Source of the DNA: Galbula dea
Taxonomy: Eukaryota > Chordata > Aves > Piciformes > Galbulidae
Direction: 5' to 3'
Length of the DNA: 64,000 nt
NCBI GenBank assembly: GCA_013399015.1
Contig: VWZX01010832.1
Coordinates: 1-64,000 of the forward strand
Shown here: positions 50,346 to 63,170 of the stretch, in pieces
Layout of the letters: each line of letters begins with the position of its first letter
Position numbering within the stretch: the stretch's first letter is position 1
Notes under the pieces: generated by a model
Databases searched by the model: none
Seen by the model: the letters and a program-made list of their open reading frames with translations, nothing else
Told to the model about the DNA's origin: nothing
Position numbers and translations under genes: made by a program

Positions 50346-50578
50346 AAGTTGAAGCATAGGAAGTTCCATGTTAAATATAAAAAAAATTTTCCCCAGTTGA
50401 GGTGCCAGAGCACTGGAACAGGCTGCCCAGAGAGGCTGTGGAGTCTCTGTCTATAGAGAGATTCAAAACCCGTCTGGACATGTTTCTGTGTGACCTGGTC
50501 TAGGGAATCCTGCTGTGGCAGGGGTGCTGTTCTAGATAATCTTTCAAGGTGCCTTCCAACCCCTAACTTTCTGTGATT
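50346..50578 (+). mobile_element. CR1 LINE 3' end joined to the inverted segment
   Basis: Sense CR1 starting in the ORF2 C-terminus (like LKHRKFHVKYKKNF) and continuing through 'GGCTGCCCAGAGAGGCTGTG' and 'CTGGTCTAGGGAATCCTGCT' to TTTCTGTGATTGT at 50578. Relative to a full CR1, about 240 bp (the LEYC...NGCK region) is missing between this piece and the inverted one. It has the same subfamily signature as 59376. Confidence 0.92.
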
Positions 50579-53500
50579 GTTGGTGAAAGGCTAGGCTAAC
50601 AAAGTTACACTGGAGGACAGAAACCATTAGAAACTCTCAGACAAATAAACTACTTGTAGCTCACAATCTTTCATATGTAACTGACATGAAAGGCCTTTGA
50701 TGCTGGGACAAAGAAATATCGATTAGTGAAGGAGTGTTAATAACTAATTCAGATATTAATTGACAGTACTACCCTCTAAGGCCATTGTGCATATGGATAA
50801 TATACTACCACATAGTCATGATATTTATATGAATTTAATGATATTTTAAATGAAATATGGTATTCTCATCTGTTCAAATATATGCTTTTTGTTGGTTTTG
50901 CTCATTGTAGATATTGTAGTACTGAGTAATGTATAAATCAGTTATGATTAGGAAAATATTGTTGAAAAGATAATTCATAATTAACCTATGTTTTCTATAG
51001 CTCACAAAACCAGGCAAGTCCATTTTACAGACAGGATTTACAGATAAAATGTGTGTTTCCAGTAGTTTATTGAGTTTCTTCAACCAAGAAGCAGAAGTTT
51101 CTTTCTCTCCTCTAGACACCATATGCTGCTGGGAAAACATACACAGTAATCTTTTGTTCTGGTGATTTTTCTGGGCTCTTTCTATCTGATCAGCTTCATC
51201 CTAGCTGTTGTTGCTATGGCTTACAAATAACAGAATCAAGCAACCACAGAAGAAACAGAGGAACGAAACTCCAGAAAGTAACTGAGGTAAATAGCCTCTG
51301 CCTCTTAGTGGATAAATTGCCAATAAAAACTAGCTGTCTTTAAAGAGCTAAAGATAATCCACAGCATCTCAGAAAATAAAAGAAAAACCTGAAGCTAACA
51401 ATAGGCAAAAGAGAAAGGAAGAAGAGGATAAAGCCATCTTCCATAGGCTGTTTATGTTACATTCTTTTATTCCAGCTGCATAACACTTCTTTCTGCAAGT
51501 AGTGAACAAATAATATCCTCTCAAAAGTCAGGAGGAGGATGGATGGATAGCAGAAAATCAGGATTATTAAAAACGGTCCCCAAAATGAAGCAGCAGAAGC
51601 TCTGCCTTATACCATTTTTAAATAAAAAAAAGCCACCAAGTCACTATAGCAGTCCTACTTTGGCTAAGAAATCTATAATTAAGACTTGGCAGAAGGAGAA
51701 ATATTGCTTAGTACAGTTAGTTTATCTAGGGTTTGGGGTTTTTTACTTGTGATAAGAAGTTTGAAAAATGCAAAATATTTAACACTGAATAAAAGCTTTG
51801 TTCAAGACCCCAGCAGAGCAGACAAACTTGAGTGATATTAATTCAGTGCAATATCAAAATCTACAAGAAATAATAACTGTAGAATCCTTGCCTAGAGAAT
51901 CCAGCCAGAATCCAGCCCTAGAGAAGTTTTCAGAGTAAGGTGTTGAAAACAGTGATAATAATATCAAAAATAATAATCCCTGTTGCTGAGGAGGCTGAAA
52001 ACTGTGGAAAGCATGCCTCTGTGCAGAAGACAGCTTCTGATGTCATTTAGGATGTCCCCAGAGGTTCAAACAGCTGCCAAGGGACAGAACCAGAGCAGGA
52101 GATAATTCTAGATCTGCAGCTGCTGCTAGAGTCCCTAGGGACAGCCCAAACTGAAGAGGCTACCCAGTTAGGAAGATGCAAGTGGTTGCAGATTTGCTCT
52201 TTTGAAAGTTGAAAGATTAGAGTGTTATGCCTCTAAAACTGTACTTACCTCTCAATAAGTTGCAACCCAAGCAGCCTCCCGAAGAGGGACCCCTCATTCC
52301 CCTGAGTACACAGAATCTTGTCAAATGGAGACATTTTCATCTGTCCTACCTTCCTAAGGCTCCTTCAGCAGTCAGTGGAGACACAGCCAAGGTGATCAAC
52401 AGGAAATGAGACATACTTGTGTTAAAAACAGACAACGAATATAGACCAGATAAATTGATCTTACTTCTTTCTATTAATTATGAAGTGAGCAATTATGCAA
52501 TGACAGGTCTGTGTGTAAACATCTACAGCACAATTGACTTTTAGTCAGGCTGAGGCTTTGAGTTCAATAAAAGGCCAATTTCTATTACAAAAGCACCTTC
52601 AATTTTCTGTCTATTGTATCGAAGATCACATAGTTAGGTATCTGAAAGAGGCTGCATATTTTTTTCCCCGCTGACCTGTCTTTCCAAAACACGGGTGAGT
52701 ATTTCAGCCATCAACATTACCTGTACAGTTTAAAGCTGTTGGTCATTGTCTTTAGATCCCTTTTTATTTTCAAGAAATCATTGCTGAGCAATTATATTTG
52801 ATGTTTTTTCTGCTAATATACACATGCATTGTATGTAGGTATATCTCAACATGTCTTTGTTCTTGCTGCAACATTTTTTTTAGTTAAATCTAATAACTGG
52901 CATAGGTACATATGCAAATTCACAGGAAAAATATCCATAAACTCTTTATAATTCAATTTTCAAGACAAAATATTTGAATTTTACAGGGAATATAAAGAGG
53001 GGAAAAGAGGTAAAAAAGAAAAAAGAAAAAGAGAGAAAAATATAAAAACCAGTAATGCAATAAAGGAAAAAATAGATCTAGTTATATCTCGTTATAAGCA
53101 GATTAGGGTCACACTTCAGCTGCTCTTGTATTAACATGCAAACTAATTAAAATCTGACTGCTTCATCTCTTTTCTTTTTTATCTCTTTTTATGTGCCTAT
53201 GAAAACAAAAAAAGGAAAGTTGTAAAGTTATAAGAAGAAGGATTATTTTAGGCCTGTTACAGGAAATTTCATTTTTAAACTTTCCTCAGCTAAGCTTTTG
53301 TATTTAGTTCTGCATTTATGTTAGCACACTTCAGAGTAAATTCGAGATCTAGAGAAAAATATGGCACACATATATGCACAGACATACATACAACTATATT
53401 TATGTGTGCAAACGTACACGTGGGTGCTTTCTCTTCAAGTACTTAGTATGGATGTTACAGTTTTATACTCAGATTTGCAGACATTTATTTTAACAGAGGT

Positions 53501-54960
53501 GAACATGGCCAGTCAAGAAAACTAGTTCCTATCTTTGTATTTACTTCACCCTGACTCCTTTTAACTTCTAAGTATGTAGGAGGAGGTAATTATGAAATGT
53601 CAGCCATGCCCAGAAATCTCAGCAGGGATAAACAGGATTTTCACGATGAACTTCAAATATAATAAGAGTCAGTTAGTTTTCAAAGGTCATAAGGATATGT
53701 TTTCACCTGTCAACTTTTAGAATTCTGCTATGGAGTTTGTTGTTGACATGTTTGAATATTTTCCTTTGAATCAGTTAGAGTGAGAGCGACACATATCTGT
53801 GACCTTTTTGTATAGATTCTATGTTAGCACCTTTACTGCACAACATGATGAGGATTTCGATTGAGTTCTATGTATCTCAGTCTCTGATAATGTATTTTAA
53901 GCTATACAAACAGCAAATTAATTTTTATTAGTAAGCTTTCACGAATCTATATATAAGCATATTTTATTTGTGTATTTATAAGAGGATGTGTGAATGTTTA
54001 CACACACACATCCTTACATCAGAAAGTTAAGAAAAAAATTATACTGAAGTGGTAGAAGTAGGTGGTGCCCTTACTAATAAACTGATTTTAACCCGTGTAG
54101 GCATATGTCCCACTGGCAAACTGAAGGCTTGTATTAAAAAAGACACAGGACTACTTCCTGTATCAAAATGCATATGCTCAGTAATCACTGGAGAAGATTC
54201 TAAGTCCTGTGTAATTATATTATAAAGCCACTATACCAAATGAACCTTATTATCATCTTAAATGAACTGATGAAGGGTTTTTATCTATGAAGTAGAAATA
54301 CTTACTATGAGAATGGTTAGTGACCTTAATGTGCACAGGGATGAAATCTCCTCTGAGTTTCAGGCACCATGAATTCCAGTAAAACTACTGTAAAGCTCAG
54401 CTTAGAAGTAGTAAATCTTCATTTAAAAAACTCATGAATTCAAGTGCATTTTGTTCTTCTTTGCTTGGGAAAAACCTATGGGTATAAGAGCTCACAAATT
54501 AACAATTTTGAAAATAATGTGTCTGCTTCTACATAACCCAGGTTTTAAAATCATCTCAATATGCCTTCTTCCTTAAATACTTATGATAACAAACTTCTTT
54601 TGTAGTAACAAATAATGTTTATTTGAAGACAAAAATTCACAGCATAAATTCTAATATCCTTTTGTGTTGTGCTTTGCACAAATTATAGCTATATTATTGA
54701 TCATTTTGTTAGTTTAGAGGACATATTTTCATTTGAACTTATGTAAAATGAGCAGTTCACTGGTACCTGAGAAGTCTAAACATAGTTACATCAGAAAAGT
54801 ACCAGTAAATTTTCTAGTGTGCAGAGGATGTAAATCCTTCTTATTTAACAGGTTAAAAGACAACATTTAAGCACAAATTACTTTTTTAATACCTACACAT
54901 ATGAAGAAAATTAAGATGTAGGACTTGTGGAACTGAATTTGACCAGCAGCAATCTTTCAG

Positions 54961-55160
54961 AAAATGGAGCAAACCACAGCTAAATCCGTGCATTTACTGA
55001 AGACTGTAGGACCTCAAATTCTTACTGGCACCATCTGGGACAAACCCACAGTTAACATTTTCACTGCCTTTCTCCATTCCCATCAAGATGTTTCTGGTCT
55101 TTGCTCAAACTTTAGCTTGAAGATGCTTGGAAAACTTCCTAACACAGAGGCAAAGACACT
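54961..55160 (+). other. Open-frame segment with splice-like ends, not recognised
   Basis: A 66-codon frame starting ATG at 54964 fills a 200-bp segment preceded by AATCTTTCAG and followed by GTAAGTATC (GT at 55161). The acceptor's pyrimidine tract is weak. No known protein motif is visible. Chance is the likeliest explanation. Confidence 0.12.
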
Positions 55161-56969
55161 GTAAGTATCAAGTTGAGGAAAAAGTTACTGTCAAATTACA
55201 TATGTAATAGCAGATGGTCTATTCAAAAGCAGAAACCACTAACGTGACAAACCCTGAAGGAGCTAAGCCAGTAAAAAAAGAATGATAACAGTTCATTTCC
55301 ATCTGCAAAGGCTCCAGAGGAATGCTTTTTCCCCTTTCTATGACCTTATGGAGAAAAGAAGCAAGGGACTTAAGCGTGAACTGGACAACCAAACATACTG
55401 TGTCTTCCCAGCTCCATCTTTACAGAATTTATCAGAGTTTCTCAGCCTTATCAAAACTGTCTCAAAATGGAACAGTAAGGGGGAAAAAAAGGTAAGGGGA
55501 AAAAAAAAGAAAACAAAACCTACACCAAAAACCAGCTATACAAGGAGTCCAGGTGAGTCAGCCTTGTAGTCAAGGTAATAGAGCCTAAACTTCAACATGT
55601 GTTGCAAAGCACTGCAAAGGGATCATGTTTACATGTCTGAAGTTTTTTAAATGAAATATCAACATACTACTTTATTATGCTAAAACTCCTCCATTCAAGC
55701 CCTTTGCCTAGACTAGATTCTTTGATAACAAAGAATTATTTGGTGTTTTTTGATAACACAGACAAAATGTGATTTCACATTTTTGATATACTTTGAAGCA
55801 CACCAATTCTATGAAAAAGTCAGAATCTAAGAATCCTTTCCTAGGACCTCTGTCTGGGTGTAAGTGAAGATTTGTCACATCTTCTCAAGTTTTCTCCGTG
55901 TAAGGCAGTTGTCACAGAAACTTGTGGGGTTTTTGCCAAGCACAACCTAAGATCACAGAACTGGTCATACTGGCTGAGCTTATTGAATTAATCCTATTAT
56001 TAAGCCAAATACATCATGACCTGATGTAACAGTTTTTTCCACACTGTTGCCTAAAATGTTTGTAAATGTTTATTGTTCCTGTTGTTTCTTTTGACATTCT
56101 GTATCACTCTTCTTTTTCTTTCCTTGTTCCTTTCTTTCTTGGCCACTAATGCTTTCTTATTTCAATGACCATTTTCTCTTCTGATAAGCTTTCTGGAAGC
56201 TTCAGCCTCTTTCCACCTTACTTCTTTACAGCCACCTCACTTATTGTTCCTCATAGTTTCTATACCACTTGACGCTTTTGTTCCCTCTGAACGGTGAGAC
56301 TCTTGCTGGCTTCCCTATTTGAGTTTTTTCCCTGGCAAATGTCCACAAGGGTTTGGGAAATTACACGCCTTCTCGTACACAGGCTTACAAAAGAAGGAGT
56401 CTGCATGAATTTCTGATGTCTTCCTGAAAGTAATCCCAATAAAAACAAACAAGCAACAATGTATACTCATATTTGCTAGTTGTTTCCAAGTAACATATTT
56501 CCCATGCAAGAAGGAAGTGATATTACATTCAACTTAGTTAAAATAAATGTGCTGTATGGACTTTTTAATAGCAAGCTCCCCTTCCATTTTGCTGAAGGTT
56601 TTAGAGGTTCTGTATTATTATTCCTTATATGTAGGTTGAACACTCTTTCATATTAATTAATCTGCTTAATTTCATTCTTACATAATTACATCCTGAAATA
56701 ATATAAATATGAAAAAATTAATAAATGTGGCCCAGCTGCTTGATGAAATAAACTTCACATCTATCTTTTTTATATATTTTTTTTTTTTTGCTTAGGAGTA
56801 GGAAGGGCATGTCTTTCATATTTTTACTAATGTAAAAGGAGAGGATCTTTCATAATCCTGCCAAAACATAAATCCTGTAGTCTATTAAAGACTAGAAGTC
56901 ACATCTGTATAAAAATGACAAAATACATCACAGTGAAATTGACAGAACAGATATAATGCAAAGGAGATG

Positions 56970-57060
56970 TGGCTTAATTAGAGCTCCCTCCCTAGATAGA
57001 CTGAGCTTGCCAGTGTAATTCTAATTATTTCTGTCTATTAAATCTCCGATCACCTATTAC
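56970..57060. other. Cluster of homeodomain-like TAAT sites
   Basis: GGCTTAATTAG (56971-56981), GTGTAATTCTAATTATTT (57013-57030) and CTATTAAATC lie within 90 bp of otherwise mixed sequence that includes GAGCTCCCTCCCTAG. Such clusters are common in developmental enhancers but also frequent by chance in AT-rich DNA. Confidence 0.15.
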
Positions 57061-59375
57061 TATTGCTATATATCACATCAGAAAAGTACTCCCTTCAGGA
57101 AGGCATTGCCATTTTTAACAAGACTATATTACAATGTATTCCCTTATCATCAGAACTGCTGCCAAAATGTTAAATAAAAAAATTGTTACCTTGCAGAACA
57201 CTACATCCAGATGTAAATCTGGAATGGTTAAGGTCAGGAACATGGAAATATTCATTTACTAACTGCTAGAAGTGACAGGCAAGTCTCAGTACTCCAGAGA
57301 AACCTATGGTGTTACCTTTGCTTAAACCAAAGGAGTGTCTGCCTATCTTTCTTTTTTTTCTTACTCATCATTTCTCAGTTGTGATACAGAGGTTGGTGTC
57401 ACTTCATCGACGTCTTTACTTACCATATCCTTCTGTATCATCCAGGCTTTCTGCATCCATGCTGTATATTCCAGGGAAGAGAGGGAAACAATGTCATGCA
57501 TTCCTAAGTACGCATATACATTTGTGATAGAACTGCTGCTCTGTGAGGCGGAGTCCTTCAGGAGATTATCTGCAGTCTCCTTTCTGCTGCTTCAGCAGCA
57601 GCCTGAAGGACAGAAACATTTGCCTTTTCAAGCTGTATTCTTTGTTCAAATGTTTCTCTTCCCAGGAAAAAGACATAAGCCTGATCTCAGGTGTTTTGTG
57701 GGATATGTTCAATATACAAATAGACAATTAGGCCATGTTGGACTGGTTTCATAAAATGTCAGAGAAATGTTTTATGAGGTCCAACCCCAGCTGAAGAAGA
57801 AGGTATGATATAATTTTTTTAAAGGAAGACTTATTAACTATTGAAACATAACATGTGTCAGGATGTTTCAATCAAAGCAAATAATGCTTTAGATGCCATC
57901 ATACTTTCTTTGTTGCTGAATAATGAAATGAAAAACCATGTTTGTTGCTTGATTATGAATGTCTTAAATAAAATGAAATGGTTTCACAGATGTTATTCAG
58001 CTTTCACTTAATGTAAAATATCCGTCATTTAAAATTTTAAGTTTCTGTAGGTAGAATACATGTAGTCTTAGTATACATTAACTATAAAACCTGCATAATA
58101 AGCAATCAGCGTTTGTCTTGAGGGAGACCTGAGCAGAAACACAAGGAATACTGCAAAGTAAAGAGATCAGTAAGCCTTTTTTTAATTCATTTTTTGTAAT
58201 AATGTTTGCACTGCACACCCATACATTTATTTTTTTATTTGACCAACTAGATTGTCTTGCAACATGTCTGACAGTACAACTAGGAAATTGAAATCAAGTC
58301 CCGACATCAAGCAATGCCAGGAGAAATAAAACAAAAAAGGGCGTAGCCTGGTGCAGAAAGATTTAGACTACTGAATGGATAATAAATAAAGTTCTGGTAT
58401 GCCACTGTTACAGATTAAACAAGGATATTTTTCAGCAACCATCAATGTTCAGTATTAGCAACAGAAATAATTATGACAGTTCTCAATAAACACAGTTTAT
58501 ATTACCAGCCTTAAGCACTTTTTACCCCATGAAAGAGAGATGACATCATGCATGTTACACTCCAGCATACAGTGCCCACAGTCTTCAATTTTATTTCCAA
58601 ATCAAAGTCCATTTCATCATGGAATGTGTTAACCAGCCCTAGAATGCTGGGGGGTGTGGTATTATTTGTTTTCCAAATAAGCCAATTATTTTAGTCACTA
58701 TATTACACAGTGCAACAAGATTATACTGCTTTTAATGAGGACTCTCAATATTATGAAAATTCTTCCATTTTGTGTGGACAAAATATGTGCTGAAATTCAA
58801 ACATAAGGTAAGCACCCTAATCAACTTTGTTATTATTCTCTAACTCTCAAAGCCAAGCAATATTTCAGAATGTTAGAAAAAAAAAGAATTTATAACTTTT
58901 TCACTGTATCATATATATACAGACTTATCCTGAGGTAAAAGAACAGAATTGCCCCCAAATTGAGCAGAAAATTTGATCCAGGTCCTTTTCATCTTTTGTG
59001 AGTACTCTAATGCAATGACTAAAAAAATAACACCTCTTCCAGAGTTCTGCAATTCCAGTTTTATCTTTGTTTTCAAGACAAAGACATATTTGAAGACAAG
59101 TTTCTATTCAAATAGAGTGCAACAATAAAGGCCACAGGTTTGGAATTGTTAGTACTTTTTTGCATATTCACTTCATCAGATCAGAAACTGGAAATAGATT
59201 ATACAACACAAAAATCATGTTCATTGTTATATGACTTCATCATGATAATTAATGCCACAATGAAACTTTGCCCTTCTGCAGCCAATAACATTCAGAAAGT
59301 AGATTTATGTTTTTCTTGAAGAGGTATGAGAGCTTTAAGGATGCCTGTAAGAAAACAGCCCACATGTAGAAATAG

Positions 59376-59990
59376 CTGGGTCAGTACTGGGACTGGTACT
59401 TTTCAATCTATTCATTAATGCCCTGGATGAGGTAACAGTGTGCTCTCAGCAAGTTTGCTAATGATACTAAACTGGGTGGAGTGGCTGACATACTGGAGGG
59501 TTGTGCTGCCATTCAGCGAGACTTAGACAGGCTGGAGAGTTGGGCAGGAAGAAATTGAATGAGATTCAATAAGGCCAAGTGTTGAGTCTTGCACCGGGGA
59601 AAGACCAACCCCGTGTATGAGTATAGGTTGGGGACTAACTTGTTGGAGAGCAGNTTCATCTATGCTTTTAAATATGTGAAGGGTGGGTGTCAGGAGCATG
59701 GGGTCAGGCTCTTCTCACTGAAGCCCAGTGACAGGACAAGAGGAAATGGCTGTAATCTGAACCATAGGAGGTTCCTTGTGAATAGAAGAAAAAATATTTC
59801 CTAGTGAGGGTGACAGAGCACTGGAAGAGACCGCCCAGAGAGGTTGTGGAGTCTCCTTCTATGGACATATTCAAAACCCGTCTGGATGCGCTTCTGTGTG
59901 ACCTGGTCTAGGGAATCCTGCTGTGGAAAGGGGTTTGGACTAGATGATCTTTCAAGGTCCCTTCCAACTCCTAATATTCTGTGATTCTGT
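59376..59990 (+). mobile_element. CR1 LINE 3' portion interrupted by an N
   Basis: Sense CR1 from the RT motif B region ('CAGTACTGGGACTGGTACTT') through motif C ('TTTGCTAATGATACTAAACT', reading as an AND-T variant) and on to the 3' end 'CCTAATATTCTGTGATTCTG'. At 59654 a single N joins the 'TTGTTGGAGAGCAG' region directly to 'TTCATCTATGCTTTTAAATA'. In the copy at 10131-11540 these two points are separated by about 320 bp (antisense 10480-10801). The C-terminal part after the N is well preserved (the frame includes DRTRGNGCNLNHRRF). Confidence 0.93.
59654..59654. other. Ambiguous base, probable assembly join
   Basis: This is the only N in the window. It sits exactly where about 320 bp of CR1 is missing compared with a sister copy, which suggests a short placeholder for a gap or a collapsed repeat rather than one uncertain base. 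Confidence 0.6.
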
Positions 59991-62972
59991 GGAAAAAACA
60001 CTGGTACCCAGCGCAGCAAAAATCCTTCAAAGAACACAGATCTAGACAGAACATTCCCCCAGATTTGCCAGAATCTTGCCCTCACTATTTTATTATGTCA
60101 TAGCTTTGTGTCTTGTCATGTTATTCTATTATACCCTTGGAATTACATCCAGTATATATTATCCATCCTCTACTGAACAAGAGCATGTCATATGCTGAAA
60201 CTACCAAGTTCTCACTAACCAGGTGTTTGGAGTTCCAGAATCCCACTGACAGCCAGCACTGGGAAGGGTATCATTGTCTCTTGAAGACTAGCAGCAACAG
60301 ACAGGTATTAATGCACCACTCCCCTGGGCAAAATTATGGTGATGGAGCTGTTGCTTCTCAACAAATGGAGAGAATCACAGTTCAACAGCCTGCTCCAAGT
60401 GACATCAGCAGCAGCAGCCTCCACCAGGGTCACATAATGGGACAGGACATTGCCTCTGCCTCTGCCATGACTTTTCTTCCCAAATAGCCCACATGCTCGT
60501 GCTGAGATGTGCTCTGGAGTCATAACAATAGTGTATCCATGAAGTGCAAATTTCAGCAGCAGCACATTGGGTATCCATTAGCATGAAGGTCTGCTGGCCA
60601 AAGGCAAGTGGGCAGCCTACTGGCTGCTGTCATGGTGTGGCCTGTGGGACATCATTCGGGCAGGGAATGGGAATACGGGAAGCAGATGGTGAATAAACTC
60701 GTGGATTCAGTGATTAGGATTCAATTTTGACCTTAAGACTGCTCTTGAGCACATTCCAGTAACAGGGTAGCTACTTGGCCAGTAATACTTCTTAAAGCTG
60801 AAAATACACCCTAAGTATGAGCTCTTTGCATTGATCTTTATATCAAAAAGAAGCACTTCACATGAAATCAGTTTTTTAAAATCTTTCTTTAAAAAACACA
60901 AGCATTACTCCAAAACCATGTTATAAATGTTAAAAATACTACAAAATAGTAACAGCAAGAATATTCTATTTTTAAAGGAAGATGAGTAGACCAAACAGTT
61001 AATTTTTGAGTCTTACAAAGACACTCGTAAAACTCTACTAAAAGCTAAAAACTCTACTAAAATAATCCATACATTTTTTGAATATTCATCTTTTCCAGTG
61101 GTATTCTTCCCTTATATTACATACTGTTGTTGCACAAAAGATAGGTAGGGTTTTGACAGACATAAGACATCAAATAATAACCATCAACTTATTATTTTCA
61201 TTTGTTAACATCAATTTCAGGTCTGTTAAATTCCATGCATAAAGCAGAAAACCTCATAAATTGCATAAATTATTGATCTATGTTACTTTAGTTTTTACTG
61301 TTATTACGCTGTAATGTATAACCCTCAGGAGTAGAGAGAACTGATAAAGGTAATGAAAAAGACTATTTAGTCAACCACATCATAGTATTAAATTGCACAA
61401 AAATTCAGCATGCAAAACTTATAATCTTTTCAAGTGTTCTAAAATCCAGGCCTATTTCAAGACAAACTAAATCTGCGAGCTGTACATATCCTGGAAACTG
61501 AAATTCCTCACTCAGATGGAGAGATGAAGAAAAGAAAGCATAAAAAGTAACAGGTATTCGAGACCTAAGAAGTATATATAAGCCCAAGAAAGAAACTACT
61601 ATGTGCCGAAATGCAAAGTAATTGCAGTTAGAAGTTCATCATTTCTAACTGCTAAATCTGGATTTCTATGAAGGTCCAAATAGAATTTAGATGCAGAAAT
61701 TTACAGGTGGAAGCATAACAGTATCTCCAAAAGCAGGAACATCTGAGTTTTGCTGAATGATGCTAATTTTGAAAATTTCTGCTCTGGATCCTCTGTGCTT
61801 TTAAATCTACAGCTATTACCCAGACAGAACAAGCACTAGTAGAAGACAATGAAACACAAGGAAAAAAAAAAGCACTTAAAAATACAGAAGTATAATAGCA
61901 GTGTCATTAAAGTAGATGACTAAACCGTGTTCAAAGCCTCACAGACAGCATTTACATTCCTAAAGCTCCTTCTGCTGCTGTACGAATTTGTATCTAGGCG
62001 ACTTGCTATTATTTACAAATATCCCACATTAGTTGCTAATATACTGCAATCAGTTCTTCTTGTAAATAACATAAACCGTAAGGAACCTAGGTACAATTTT
62101 ATACTATTAGCAAATACGGAGTCTTGGGGTGCTCTCATCACACTTTGTCTGCATGTATATTTTCACATGTGGTTGAACCATTATTTGCAGCATAAATTGT
62201 TATTTTTCATTGCTAAGCATTTTGTTCTTCTAAAGTGCTTCTGGTAAGAACAAGAATAAATTTTGCAGTCTCGGAGATCTAACATATAGCAGTCTTCTGT
62301 GGTAACACTGCTCAAAAAACAGGGGAACTACCAGCAGCCCGAGACATCCTTGCACTGATATTCTTCTGAATGATTATGAACTTGCTAATCCAGTTTTATG
62401 TGTGTAAAGCTTTCCATTTCTTTTGATCCCTTCTGTCTGTGTTCCCAGCTTCCCTGTCTTCTCTTCTACATTAGTCATAGGTGATTATAGAACATCGGTT
62501 ACAGAGGTTTGGAGATGGTGTTAGGCTCTGTCAAGTGGAGATCTGAGGGAATCCCTAGCACACACAAAACTTTCTGGGACTAAACAATGAACCTTTTTAT
62601 TGGGAAAGCTAGATTACAAACCTTCAGAGGTATAGGAAGATTAGTAGTTTAATTATGCTATTACCAAGGTACATTCTAAGGGCTGCTTGCATACATCCAG
62701 AGGTGGATTTGCACAGAAATAAGGAAAGGAAAAATAAGGCACAGTTACTAAAATCAGAACCCTCAGGCGTATCAATCACACAACAAGACATCTAAAGGCT
62801 CTGTCTATGCATAGCACTCAGTGAAATTATTTCATTTGCAACTGCCTACTCCAGTTTAATTTTAATGAAATAAATCTAATTAAATAGTTTAATTAATAAG
62901 ATGCTCCTCAAGATTTCCTTATTGCATTCACAGTGTCTCAGAAGTAGTCCAGATTATTTTGTGAATGCCAAA
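59991..62972. other. Unique DNA, no gene recognised
   Basis: A 124-codon plus-strand frame (60113-60487) rich in S, Q and H matches nothing I know. The 60180-60720 part is GC-richer and ends with a GTGAATAAACTCG sequence, which could be an old unrecognised repeat or LTR. A tandem AAAACTCTACTAAAA pair lies at 61029-61043 and 61048-61062. Confidence 0.45.
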
Positions 62973-63170
62973 TCACAGAATCACAGAATATTATGAGTTG
63001 GAAGGGACCTTGAAAGATCATCTAGTCCAACCCCCACTGCCACAGCAAGATTCCCTAGACCGGGTCACACAGAAGCACGTCCAGATGGGTTTTGAATACC
63101 TCCAGAGAAGGAGACTCCACAACCTCTCTGGGCAGTCTCTTCTAGTGCTCTGTCACCCTCACTGTGAAAA
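62973..63170 (-). mobile_element. CR1 LINE 3' end fragment
   Basis: Antisense terminal repeats TCACAGAATCACAGAATATT, then 'GAGTTGGAAGGGACCTTGAA' and 'CCACAGCAAGATTCCCTAGA', ending in the ORF2 C-terminal region at 'CACCCTCACTGTGAAAAAAT'. It is nearly identical in layout to 7990-8243 and truncated slightly earlier. Confidence 0.92.

Larger units (their letters stand above)
50579..59375. other. 8.8-kb stretch without recognisable gene or young repeat
   Basis: AT-rich unique DNA. A purine-rich GAAA tract lies at about 52985-53045, CA repeats near 54000-54010 and a T-rich run at 56775-56789. Open frames reach 139 codons (57335-57754, plus) but overlap others and carry no recognisable motif. A homeodomain-like site cluster at 56970-57060 and an exon-like frame at 54961-55160 are noted separately. 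Confidence 0.5.

Noticed and set aside
57335..57754. Plus-strand 139-codon frame
   Set aside because: It overlaps other frames, has no recognisable motif or splice context, and is compatible with chance.
60113..60487. Plus-strand 124-codon S/Q/H-rich frame
   Set aside because: No known protein recognised and no supporting gene structure. Possibly an old repeat.
61927..62247. Plus-strand 106-codon hydrophobic frame
   Set aside because: AT-rich translation gives F, L and I-rich text by chance. No known family.
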